Shown: positions 28,229 to 36,758 of the stretch, piece by piece
How the letters are laid out: each line of letters begins with the position of its first letter
Numbering within the stretch: position 1 is the first letter of the stretch
Source of the DNA: Fimbriimonadia bacterium
Lineage (GTDB): Bacteria > Armatimonadota > Fimbriimonadia > Fimbriimonadales > GBS-DC
NCBI GenBank assembly: GCA_026129765.1
Contig: JAHCHP010000002.1
Coordinates: 165,600-229,599, forward strand
Length of the DNA stretch: 64,000 bases
Direction of reading: 5' to 3'
Position numbers and translations under genes: made by a program
Notes under the pieces: generated by a model
Told to the model about the DNA's origin: nothing
Seen by the model: only the letters and a program-made list of their open reading frames with translations
The model's database searches: none

Positions 28229-29818
28229 TTATGGTTTTTCAGCCTTCTGCCTGCGTTTTCGATCCAATAAACTTTGAAAAACGCGAGACTCAGGCACTCC
28301 CAGCCAGCGCGTCAACGCGAGATAGACCAAGAAACTGCCGCCCCCCAAAATGAGCAATAAGAAGGCAGAAACTAAATTGGGCTGCCACTGCTGGGACTCG
28401 GCAAACTGCGCAAGGGGCGAGCGCAACAATCCCGCCAAACTGCCCGATAACAAAGTCGCGAGCGCGCAGAGGCTAATGGGCTTCAGGAAAGGCTCCTCAC
28501 CTTCTGCAGGGGGCAGCCGCCGCTTGAGAACCCGATACATCCAAATCATCTGGATCGTGGCGGCGATAGAGGTCGCCAAAGCCAGCCCGGCATAGTTCAT
28601 GTTGAATCGATTCATCAGCAGGAAACAGAGAGGCACAAACAACACCGTCGTCAACGACCCGATCAACACCGGAGTCAACGAATCTTTGATAGAAAAGAAC
28701 GCCCGCGCAATCAACGCCTGCCCCGACCAAGCGAACAACCCCAGAGAAAACATGCGGAGCGCGGCGGCTACCATCGCCGTATCCGAATCTTTGAATTTGC
28801 CATATTGCAGCAAAACGCGCCCGATGTCCTCCGCGAAAACCCAGAGCAGCGCGGTGGCAGGAAGGGTCAAAAACCACACTAACCGCAAACCTTGTTGCAA
28901 GGAGCGACGCAGTTCGCCCCATTGCGCGTTCGCTGCCAGCGCCGCCATCGTGGGGAAAATGCCCAGCGCAATCGCCTGCCCCACAATGCCCAAAGGCGCC
29001 TGCATTTGCCGGTTGGCGTTGTCTAAAGCAGAGATCGCTCCGGCAGGCAGCAAAGAGCCATAGACCCTCAAAATCAGCATGTAGATTCCCGGCAGCGAGA
29101 GACCAAACATCACCGGCAGCATCATCTTGAAGACCTGACGCGCGCCGGGATGACTCAAGTCCCAACGAAACGAAAATTGTGAACCAAGCCGTCTCATCGT
29201 CCATAAAGGCATCAACACATTTCCAGCAAACGCGCCAATCAGCGCGCCCCATGCCAGACCATGAATCCCGAAGGGAATCGCCAGCGCAAGCCCGCCAAAG
29301 ATGATGCCCAGATTATAAATGTTCGGTCCTAACGCGGGCGTGAGAAAATGTTGACGCGCATACAGAGTCGCCATCATCAGCCCGCCAGCCAAAAAGAAGA
29401 TTTGCGCAGGCAGCACAATTCGAGTGAGGGAAACCGTCAGCGTAAGCCGTTCTTCATCAAAACCGGGAAACATCAGGCGGATGATCCAAGGCGCGAACAA
29501 CTCGCCCAGCAGCACCAACACGATGACCACACAGAGCATCACCGTCGCCACGCTGCTGAACACGCGCCATGCCTCCTGCTTCCGGTCGGTACTGAAATAC
29601 TCCGAGAAAACAGGGATGAGCGCAGACGACAACGCGCCGCCCGCCACCATGAAAAACAGCAGGTCTGGGAGTTGGAAAGCGGCGCGATAGGCATCCGTGA
29701 GTTCGTTCTGACCGAACCGAAACGCGATAACCGTATCGCGCAGTTGCCCCAGAACGCGACTCATCAGAATTGCGATCATCATGACCGCGGAAGCCCGCTT
29801 CCAATTTGCGCCGCTCAC
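28229..29818 (-). CDS. murJ: Lipid II flippase MurJ
   Basis: This encodes 529 residues from a GTG start with about 14 membrane segments. MurJ signature regions are present: MMIAILMSRVLGQLRDTVIAFRFGQNELTDAYRAAFQLPDL near the N-terminus, GALSSALIPVFSEY, and later LLPAGAISALDNANRQMQAPLGIVGQAIALGIFPTMA. MurJ moves lipid II across the inner membrane for peptidoglycan synthesis. The start lies 9 nt after the stop of the BNR/dockerin gene, so the two may be transcribed together. The last 20 residues are basic and cytosolic. Confidence 0.93.
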   Translation of the reverse strand: MSGANWKRASAVMMIAILMSRVLGQLRDTVIAFRFGQNELTDAYRAAFQLPDLLFFMVAGGALSSALIPVFSEYFSTDRKQEAWRVFSSVATVMLCVVIVLVLLGELFAPWIIRLMFPGFDEERLTLTVSLTRIVLPAQIFFLAGGLMMATLYARQHFLTPALGPNIYNLGIIFGGLALAIPFGIHGLAWGALIGAFAGNVLMPLWTMRRLGSQFSFRWDLSHPGARQVFKMMLPVMFGLSLPGIYMLILRVYGSLLPAGAISALDNANRQMQAPLGIVGQAIALGIFPTMAALAANAQWGELRRSLQQGLRLVWFLTLPATALLWVFAEDIGRVLLQYGKFKDSDTAMVAAALRMFSLGLFAWSGQALIARAFFSIKDSLTPVLIGSLTTVLFVPLCFLLMNRFNMNYAGLALATSIAATIQMIWMYRVLKRRLPPAEGEEPFLKPISLCALATLLSGSLAGLLRSPLAQFAESQQWQPNLVSAFLLLILGGGSFLVYLALTRWLGVPESRVFQSLLDRKRRQKAEKP

Positions 29819-29827
29819 CCGTGCTTT

Positions 29828-32443
29828 TTAACACCCATTCCCAAAATTCATCACAACAATCAGCAGGTCTACATCATCCACACGCCCGTCCTGATTCAGG
29901 TCGCCCGGCAAATTACTGCCTGTCTGTCCAAATGAGAAGACCACGACCTGCAAGTCGTTATCGTTCACGCAGCCGTCTTTGTTCACATCGCCCGGTGGAA
30001 AGACAAACGACAAGGGAATACGCCACATGCCCCGCCCGTAGGTGGCAACATTCAAGTAGCCGGTTCCGGGAACCGCTTTCAGTTTATTGACTCGAACGTT
30101 GGGTAACCCATAGGGAACCGTCGCGTTGCGCCAAGATGCGCCTCCATCCATCGAGTAAAACGCGCCTACATCATTCCCGACAAAGAAAACGCTGTCCGGG
30201 CGCTCAGGATGGTAAGCAAAGGTCGACGTATGGATGTCCGGCAGGCTCGCGCTGCCAGAACCGTTGAGACTTTGCCAAACCCGCGTGGCTGCCTGCGTAT
30301 TGTTGCAGACCATCACATGCGCTGTACCAGTGCTGCCCAGTGTCACATAGATTTTGCTGGGGTTGGTGGGGTGAACGGTAATACTCGTGATAGAACGATT
30401 GGGTAAAGAAGGACTGCCTGAATTGATCTGAGTCCAACTGGAACCGCCATTCGTGGACATCCAAAGTTCGCCGCGAGTGGAACCGGTGTAGATTCGGTTT
30501 CCATCAGAAGGCGACAAACCGATACTCGCAACCGTGCCTTCCACAGACAATACCTGACCACCCAACCGCGCGCTCCAAGAAACGCTTGCCTCATTCCAAC
30601 GCCACAAATAGTTGGTTCCCGCATACAGATAGTTCGGCTGCGCCGTTCCCATCATCACCTGCCCTATAAACGGAACGCGGTCACTGCCAAAATCAACCGA
30701 CATACCGCCCGCATTAGAGCTCCATTCGTTGGTCGTGCGATAGAAATTCAAATACTGAGCGGTCGCATACTGAATCAATGGGTTTGTGGGATGAATCGCG
30801 CAACCGCCGCCATCGCCGCCGCCCCGGTTGACCCAGTTATTCAGGTCGCCTCGCGCCACCGGAGTCGCGTTATCCTGGGTGCCTCCGATCATTTTGCTGG
30901 CATTGGACGGGTGGAAGTCTGCCGTATAAAACTGTGTAATCCCCAAGTTCGCGTTCAAGCTGGTGAACGACCAGGTGTTGTTGCTTGGATTATAGGTCAA
31001 GCGATAGACGCCCCCATCGTTGCCGACCAGTGTTTCATTGGGGTTTTGGGGGTTGACCGCGATACAGTGCTGGTCATTATGGGTCAGCGCGCTACTGGTA
31101 TAGGTCTGTCCCATCGACTGCCAACTGCTGCCGCCATTGTTGGATTGTACCAAGTCGATAATGCCCGCATAGACCACATCGGTCGGAGTCCCACTCACCA
31201 TTCGGGTCGAGACGCGCATGTGAAAATTGTAGCTGGATTGGCTCCAATTATAGTTGTTGCTCCCTGTAGGGAAATTGTTAGTCACCTCTGTCCAAGAGCT
31301 GCCCGCGTTCACGCTCTTCCAGACTTTTCGGTCATAAGCCGCAATCAAATAAACCGTGTTGGGGTCGGTGGGAGAAGGCGCAACCTCAATCGCGCTAATG
31401 AAGATATTGCTTGCGCTGGTTATGGGCGTCGCAAGTTTAGTCCACGTGACGCCCCGGTCCGCAGACCGCCAAACTTCCCCGCCATTGTAGTTGTGTCCCG
31501 TGGCGTAATAGTAGCGCGTATTGTTCGATGTGTTCAGCGCGCCAAAGTGGACATCATTCCAAGCGGCTTGCGTGTTGATCACCCGCGTCCAACTGTTACC
31601 GCCATTCGTAGAGCGCCACACATAGCCCCAATAGGTGGAACTTCTGCCGTTGCTTACCAACACGATCTCTGGATTTTCCGGGTCTAACAGAACTTTGCTC
31701 ACGTGCAGCCCGCTGAATTGAGTCCGCCCCAAGTTTGTCCAACTTTGTCCCCCGTCGGTCGATTTCATAAGTCCGATGGGATAGCCGCGTGAGCCATGAA
31801 AGTCACCGGTTCCCGCATAAATAATGTCTGGATTGGTGGGATGGATCGCGATACTGCTGACATGCAGATTGGGCCAATGATCGCTAAGCGGGGTCCAGGT
31901 GGAACCGGAATTAGTCGTTTTCCAAACACCTCCCTCCGCTGCGCCCAAGAAATAAACACCGCTTTGGGTCGGATGATAGGCGACGGCATTGACCCGCCCA
32001 ATAATCGCGCCCTGCCCATAATAGGTGCGATAAGGCACCGGCAGGTTGCGGGGTCCCAGATATTGCCATTGTTCTAAGGCGGCAGGCATAAAGTCGGGTC
32101 CCATCCGGTCACGATGAGTCATGGCGCGATCATACGCTTCCCAATCAATCCGGTCATAGGGATAGGCGCGCAGTTCCAAATCATAAAGCCAACCTTCCCA
32201 GTAGTCCAATCCGGTCTCTTCACGATCCATGGGCGAATTGCTTTTTTCGCCTTCTTTCTCGCTCTCTTGTTTCTCTTTAAACTCTTTCTCTATCTTCTCA
32301 ATATACCGCTTGAGGCTGCTGACAGAATTCATATCAGGCTCAGGGAGCTTGGGCGCTTGCTGTGCGATTGCGCCGTTTTGACCCATGCCAAACAACATCG
32401 CAGTTAGGGTCAAGAGACTTAAAATCCGTTGAGAAAGCCGCAT
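29828..32443 (-). CDS. Secreted BNR/sortilin-type beta-propeller protein with C-terminal dockerin-like repeats
   Basis: The frame extends back to 32584, but the added residues (LSAAKGLLFKGWIPTFAGMTT) come from an intergenic repeat. The ATG at 32443 gives 871 residues starting with a signal peptide (MRLSQRILSLLTLTAMLFG). A coiled, charged stretch (KEFKEKQESEKEGEKS) leads into many BNR-like blades (WKTTNSGSTWTPLSDHW, KSTDGGQSWTNLG, WMSTNGGSSWTQ), probably two propellers as in sortilin-like glycosidases. The end carries two dockerin-like calcium repeats (GDVNKDGCVNDNDLQVVV and GDLNQDGRVDDVDLLIVVMNFG). It is likely displayed outside the cell. The substrate is unknown. Confidence 0.88.
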   Translation of the reverse strand: MRLSQRILSLLTLTAMLFGMGQNGAIAQQAPKLPEPDMNSVSSLKRYIEKIEKEFKEKQESEKEGEKSNSPMDREETGLDYWEGWLYDLELRAYPYDRIDWEAYDRAMTHRDRMGPDFMPAALEQWQYLGPRNLPVPYRTYYGQGAIIGRVNAVAYHPTQSGVYFLGAAEGGVWKTTNSGSTWTPLSDHWPNLHVSSIAIHPTNPDIIYAGTGDFHGSRGYPIGLMKSTDGGQSWTNLGRTQFSGLHVSKVLLDPENPEIVLVSNGRSSTYWGYVWRSTNGGNSWTRVINTQAAWNDVHFGALNTSNNTRYYYATGHNYNGGEVWRSADRGVTWTKLATPITSASNIFISAIEVAPSPTDPNTVYLIAAYDRKVWKSVNAGSSWTEVTNNFPTGSNNYNWSQSSYNFHMRVSTRMVSGTPTDVVYAGIIDLVQSNNGGSSWQSMGQTYTSSALTHNDQHCIAVNPQNPNETLVGNDGGVYRLTYNPSNNTWSFTSLNANLGITQFYTADFHPSNASKMIGGTQDNATPVARGDLNNWVNRGGGDGGGCAIHPTNPLIQYATAQYLNFYRTTNEWSSNAGGMSVDFGSDRVPFIGQVMMGTAQPNYLYAGTNYLWRWNEASVSWSARLGGQVLSVEGTVASIGLSPSDGNRIYTGSTRGELWMSTNGGSSWTQINSGSPSLPNRSITSITVHPTNPSKIYVTLGSTGTAHVMVCNNTQAATRVWQSLNGSGSASLPDIHTSTFAYHPERPDSVFFVGNDVGAFYSMDGGASWRNATVPYGLPNVRVNKLKAVPGTGYLNVATYGRGMWRIPLSFVFPPGDVNKDGCVNDNDLQVVVFSFGQTGSNLPGDLNQDGRVDDVDLLIVVMNFGNGC

Positions 32444-32473
32444 GAAATTAGAAACGTGACATTGAGAGGCAGT

Positions 32474-32553
32474 CGTCATTCCCGCGAACGTGGGAATCCA
32501 GCCTTTGAAAAGCAGACCCTTTGCTGCGCTCAGGGTGACAGCATGGGCAGAAC
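32474..32553. repeat. Interspersed repeat, copy C (inverted)
   Basis: It contains TCATTCCCGCGAACGTGGGA (palindromic CCCGCG...) and then, inverted, the GTCACCCTGAGCG..GGGTCTGC element also seen at 38677-38702. It lies in the 260-nt gap between two divergent genes and makes the upstream ORF extension look coding. Confidence 0.65.
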
Positions 32554-32703
32554 TGTTTCTCATACGCGAACGAATAATAGCCATACAGATATCCTCCTCT
32601 AAAACAGATATACTTCATATTTACCATGAAAATCCTAAATTCCTGCCCCGTCCCCCCATTTTAACAACAGGAACGGACGCCTCAACCGCCAATAAGAGGG
32701 GTT

Positions 32704-35454
32704 ATGGATATCTCTTTGACATGGATTGTATTGGTCTGGCTCGCGTTGGGTGTCAGCGGTCTGAGCGAAGCGCAACCCCATCCACGCCCCGATTTTGAGC
32801 GAAAAGAATGGCAGGCGCTGAACGGCTCTTGGGCTTTCGGCTTTGACCCGAACAATGTGGGGCTTTCCGAAAATTGGCGCGACGGCAACCCCGCGCATTT
32901 CCCGCTTCAAATCCGGGTGCCTTTCGGATGGGAAAGCGAACTGAGCGGTATTCATCGTCCCCAGCAGAAAGGGGTCGCTTGGTATCAGCGCAGTTTCCGT
33001 GTACCGCGCGGCTGGCAGGGCAAGCGCGTCTGGCTCTGTTTCGGCGCGGTGGATTACCATTCGACGGTTTGGGTCAATGGCGAAAAAGCGGGCGAGCATA
33101 CGGGCGGCTATTCGGAGTTCCGCCTCGACATCACGCCTCACCTGGAGGCGAACCAAGAGAACCGTTTGACCCTGCGAGCGGAAGACCACACCGACACAAG
33201 AACCCCCATCGGCAAACAGATTCCCGCTTGGTACACCAGCACCAGCGGTATCTGGCAAACGGTATGGCTGGAGACGACCGGCGAAGCGCGAGTGGATACC
33301 TTCAGAATCATCCCCAAAGCCAATCAACTTCATGAGCCGACCGGCGCGGTCGAATTCCAGATCGGGGTGGAGGCAGGAAAAGAAAACGCGCCTTTGCAAG
33401 TGGAAATCCGATCCTTGAAACAGGAGTTTTCGCCGGTTTCCGCCACTGTGTCTCCTGGCAAAGCCGCCTCGCTAACTGTGCAGCCGCCCCAGTCCAAGTT
33501 CTGGTCGCCCAACACGCCCCATCTTTATGAGTGTGAAATCCTCTTGTCTAGTCAAATAGACGGCAAAACCGTTCTCCATGACCGGGTATCCACCTATTTC
33601 GGAATCCGGACGTTCGCTTGGGGACCCTACAACGGCTCCAAACATACCTATGTGCTGCTGAATGGCAAACCGATCTACCTCTGCGGCGCATTGGATCAGT
33701 CGTTCAATCCTGCCGGTGTCTACACGGCTCCCGACGATAACTACTTGAAGCGCGATATCGAATTGGCAAAGGCGGCGGGCTTCAACATGCTACGTATTCA
33801 TATCAAGGCAGATGAACCGCGCCGTCTTTATTGGGCGGATAAGTTAGGGATGCTGATCCAAGCTGATATTCCCTGCCATCATGCGCCCGTGCCAGAAGCC
33901 CGCGCGCCGTTTGAGCAGACCATGCGCGAGCAAATTGCCCGCGATTTCAATCATCCCAGCATCTACTGCTGGACGGTCTTCAACGAGGAATGGGGAATCG
34001 GTCAAATTGATCGAGTTCCGCGCGAACACCGCGTCGATTGGGTCATTCAGATGTACCAGTTAGCCAAACTGTTAGACCCCACGCGCATTATCCAAGATAA
34101 CACGGGCTGGTCGCACCTGATCACTGAGCAGAATTCGTTCCATTGGTATAGCCGCGATCTCGACGGCTTCCGAACCCATTACCAACGGATCAACCGGGAA
34201 TTGGAACCTGGCAGCGGGTGGAACTATATCGACCAGCGGAAATCGCAAGGCGAACCGTTTGTCAACAACGAATTTGGGCATGTGAGCGCAGGCAATGGCG
34301 ACGGAGATATGTCTTGGGGCAACCTGTTTGCCGTGAACATTATGCGCTCGTGCGACAAAATGGTGGGATACACCTATACCGAGCTTTCCGACATCGAATG
34401 GGAACATAACGGGGTCTACAACTACGACCGCTCGCCCAAAGAGTTCGGTTTCGATTTCTGGGCGCCCGGCATGTCCCAACCGATGATGTTCGCAGAAGAC
34501 TTTCTGGTGCTGGATACCCCCGTCCTCAAGCGCGCAAGACCGGGCGAAACTGTCCATGCGCCAGCCCTCTTTAGCCACTTTTCGGGTAATCACGGTTCCG
34601 GTCTGAAACTGCAGTGGCAACTCCGAAGTTTGGACCGGTTCGGCAAATGGATCGAGAGTCGTGTCGAAACGCGCGACTGTCCAAACACGCCGCCCTACGT
34701 GTTGACCTCTTTAGGCGCGCTCGAAGCCACGATTCCCGTCGATGCGCGCTTCGCGACGCTGGTGGCAACCCTACGAGATTCGAAGGGCAAGGTGGTTCAT
34801 ATCAACTACACGCAATGGCGCGTGGAAGGCGAAACGCCGCTGCCCCGTTTCGAAACCCTGTCAGAGGGGCGTTTTGCGCTCCGGTTCAATCCCAATCGAT
34901 ATGCCCAATCCCGCTTCAGCGAACAAAGCAACCCCGACCGCTTGATACCGGGCAAGCATTACGGCAGGGGCAGCGGTTTTGTGGAGTATGAGATTTCGCT
35001 GCCGGAAGCGATTGATCCCGCCAAAATCAAGAGCCTCACGCTGCTGTGTGAAGTCGCTTCCAAAGCCGGGCGCGAAAAGGTAGATTGGGCGCAGCGCATC
35101 CATCCCGAAGATTACCCCCAAACCGACGGCAAGAAACATCCCTCCGAAGTCAAGGTCTGGGTCAATGGCGTGGAGGCTGCGCGCTGGGTCTTGGCGGATG
35201 ACCCCGCTGATGCCCGCGGCGTGTTGTCGCACTGGGCAGGGATCGAGAGGGGCAGCTACGGTGAGCTGAAAGCCGCGACTCTGACCACTCGCGCGGCAAA
35301 AGCGAAACCTGCCTTTGAAAAAATCAGCGCAGAACGCAAAGTCATCTTCCGGTTCGAAGTGCCTGTCAACGCCAAACATCCCGGCGGCTTCACGCTCTTC
35401 GGCGAACAGATGGGCTGCTACCCAGTAGAACCCACGCTGCTCATTGAGTATTGA
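32704..35454 (+). CDS. Secreted glycoside hydrolase family 2 enzyme
   Basis: This encodes 916 residues with a signal peptide (MDISLTWIVLVWLALGVSGLSEA). It has the GH2 order: a jelly-roll sugar-binding domain (WYQRSFRVPRGWQGKRVWLCFGAVDYHSTVWVNGE...GGYSEFRLDIT), an Ig-like domain, then a TIM barrel. The barrel contains GFNMLRIHIKADEPR, acid/base E428 in TVFNEEWG and a likely nucleophile E523 in FVNNEFGH. A C-terminal region of about 300 residues is beta-rich and of uncertain fold. GH2 members include beta-galactosidases, beta-glucuronidases and beta-mannosidases, and specificity cannot be read here. AGAGGGG precedes the start. It is divergent from the BNR protein. Confidence 0.9.
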   Translation: MDISLTWIVLVWLALGVSGLSEAQPHPRPDFERKEWQALNGSWAFGFDPNNVGLSENWRDGNPAHFPLQIRVPFGWESELSGIHRPQQKGVAWYQRSFRVPRGWQGKRVWLCFGAVDYHSTVWVNGEKAGEHTGGYSEFRLDITPHLEANQENRLTLRAEDHTDTRTPIGKQIPAWYTSTSGIWQTVWLETTGEARVDTFRIIPKANQLHEPTGAVEFQIGVEAGKENAPLQVEIRSLKQEFSPVSATVSPGKAASLTVQPPQSKFWSPNTPHLYECEILLSSQIDGKTVLHDRVSTYFGIRTFAWGPYNGSKHTYVLLNGKPIYLCGALDQSFNPAGVYTAPDDNYLKRDIELAKAAGFNMLRIHIKADEPRRLYWADKLGMLIQADIPCHHAPVPEARAPFEQTMREQIARDFNHPSIYCWTVFNEEWGIGQIDRVPREHRVDWVIQMYQLAKLLDPTRIIQDNTGWSHLITEQNSFHWYSRDLDGFRTHYQRINRELEPGSGWNYIDQRKSQGEPFVNNEFGHVSAGNGDGDMSWGNLFAVNIMRSCDKMVGYTYTELSDIEWEHNGVYNYDRSPKEFGFDFWAPGMSQPMMFAEDFLVLDTPVLKRARPGETVHAPALFSHFSGNHGSGLKLQWQLRSLDRFGKWIESRVETRDCPNTPPYVLTSLGALEATIPVDARFATLVATLRDSKGKVVHINYTQWRVEGETPLPRFETLSEGRFALRFNPNRYAQSRFSEQSNPDRLIPGKHYGRGSGFVEYEISLPEAIDPAKIKSLTLLCEVASKAGREKVDWAQRIHPEDYPQTDGKKHPSEVKVWVNGVEAARWVLADDPADARGVLSHWAGIERGSYGELKAATLTTRAAKAKPAFEKISAERKVIFRFEVPVNAKHPGGFTLFGEQMGCYPVEPTLLIEY

Positions 35455-35473
35455 AGGGTGCTTGGCGGAACCC

Positions 35474-35512
35474 CCTTCCCAGCCTTCCCCCTATAAACAA
35501 GGGGAAGGAGTC
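35474..35512. repeat. REP-like GC-rich palindrome
   Basis: CCTTCCCC and GGGGAAGG form an 8-bp inverted repeat around an A-rich loop just after the GH2 stop. It could act as a 3-prime hairpin, but it resembles scattered REP-type elements and has no T-tract. Confidence 0.45.
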
Positions 35513-35533
35513 GAGCATGCTGCAGCCAGATTC

Positions 35534-35560
35534 GTCATTCCCGCGCACGCGGGAATCCAC
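35534..35560. repeat. Short palindromic repeat (CCCGCG core), copy D
   Basis: GTCATTCCCGCGCACGCGGG continuing to AATCC is a near-perfect palindrome. It matches the elements at 32474-32498 and 38862-38884. Confidence 0.6.
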
Positions 35561-35660
35561 GAAAAACCGTCTCTTGCGAGAGTAGTTAAGGAATGGCAAC
35601 GAGCCCTATTTGCCCTTTTGGAAGAAGAAAATGCCTTAACCGGTTTTTAACCCCCAAGCC

Positions 35661-35690
35661 TTGACATGGCAAGCGATTTTGGAGTAATCT
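35661..35690 (+). promoter_or_regulatory. Promoter of first DUF1559 pseudopilin gene
   Basis: TTGACA at 35661-35666 and a weak -10 (AGTAAT at 35683-35688 or TAATCT at 35685-35690) have a spacer of 16 or 18 bp. GGAGAG lies just before the ATG at 35713. Confidence 0.5.
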
Positions 35691-35712
35691 TTAAGCGAGG
35701 CAGGAGAGTTGG

Positions 35713-36441
35713 ATGCAACTTAAGAAAGGGTTTACACTGATAGAGCTGTTAGTGGTCATTGCCATCATCACGATATTGGCGGCGATACTGTTCCCCGTTT
35801 TCGCGCAGGCGCGAGAGAAAGCGAGACAAACGACCTGCGGTTCCAACATGCGACAGTTGGGCATGGGCTTGAGCATGTATATCCAAGATTATGATGAACG
35901 CTGCTTCTTTTTCGGTCATAATTCCCAGCTCAGCCGCGCCAATCCCGCCGCGCCGATGGGCGCAACCCGCGAGAACCGATGGTGGAACCAGATTTTGCCT
36001 TACACGCGAACCACAGGCAACTTGATTGTCTGTTCTTCCGATGGCGGCAAACTGCCCCATGCCACCGAAGACGGATTGTCAGGCAGACCCCTCGTTCCAC
36101 GATCCTATATCGCGAACCGCGCGGCAGAACATCTCGCGCTGGCGCAAATCGACCGCCCCACCGACATCGTGGTTGTTTCGGAAAAGGGAGACCCTTTCGA
36201 TGACTCGTGGTATGAACCGCCCAAGAACCTTTACAACAAGGTAGGCTACAACCAGCCGGTGTTAGCCATGACCCGCCACACCGCAGGCGTCAACAACACC
36301 TTCTTCGATGGTCACGCGAAGTGGTTCAGCCGGGGCGCGCTCTTGGCAGACCCATGCGGCGAACCCTATTCAGGCGTCAGTTTGATGCGTCTTTATCCCA
36401 TTCCGGGCGCTGCGCCCTGGCACGAGAACTGTCCGCAATGA
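35713..36441 (+). CDS. DUF1559 pseudopilin-like protein (prepilin-type N-terminal cleavage/methylation)
   Basis: This encodes 242 residues. It has a classic type III signal: basic MQLKKG, then [30 protein letters not shown], cleaved by prepilin peptidase between G and F. The DUF1559/SBP-like body follows ([20 protein letters not shown]) and ends with the H-x9-DG motif ([17 protein letters not shown]). Such proteins are very numerous in Armatimonadota and Planctomycetota and are presumed type II secretion or surface pseudopilins. It overlaps the Trm112-like gene by ATGA. Confidence 0.9.
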   Translation: MQLKKGFTLIELLVVIAIITILAAILFPVFAQAREKARQTTCGSNMRQLGMGLSMYIQDYDERCFFFGHNSQLSRANPAAPMGATRENRWWNQILPYTRTTGNLIVCSSDGGKLPHATEDGLSGRPLVPRSYIANRAAEHLALAQIDRPTDIVVVSEKGDPFDDSWYEPPKNLYNKVGYNQPVLAMTRHTAGVNNTFFDGHAKWFSRGALLADPCGEPYSGVSLMRLYPIPGAAPWHENCPQ

Positions 36442-36650
36442 ACACCCCTCCACGCGCCCTTCCAGAAACGCTGCTCCGCATGCTTGCCTGCCCTGTGTGC
36501 GAGGATCACCCGCCCCTTGCGCTGGAAGCAGATCAACTGCGCTGCCCGCGTTGCCATCGCGTTTACCCGATTCGCGACGGTATCCCCGTCCTGCTGAAAG
36601 AAGAGGCGGTGATAGAAAACGACAACGCAGGAGAAAACGAATCGATTTAA
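36438..36650 (+). CDS. Trm112-like zinc-binding protein (UPF0434 family)
   Basis: This encodes 70 residues starting at the ATG overlapping the TGA of the pseudopilin gene. A longer frame from 36321 overlaps real coding sequence and is not preferred. The domain is [42 protein letters not shown], with CPVC and CPRC zinc ligands. The [11 protein letters not shown] end is diagnostic of the YcaR/Trm112 fold. In other organisms Trm112 activates methyltransferases. The bacterial role is unclear. Confidence 0.85.
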   Translation: MNTPPRALPETLLRMLACPVCEDHPPLALEADQLRCPRCHRVYPIRDGIPVLLKEEAVIENDNAGENESI

Positions 36651-36758
36651 TGGTTCATGCCCTTTACTTTTGGCGTCAAAATGTGCCATAATTAACGCTT
36701 GCGGAAAGAAGCGGTGTTTCCGCAGTTTAACCCAAAAAAAATGCGAGGTTGTGCCTGC

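Noticed and set aside
32444..32584. N-terminal extension of the BNR protein to 32584
   Set aside because: The residues are translated from an interspersed repeat, and the signal peptide begins at the ATG at 32443.
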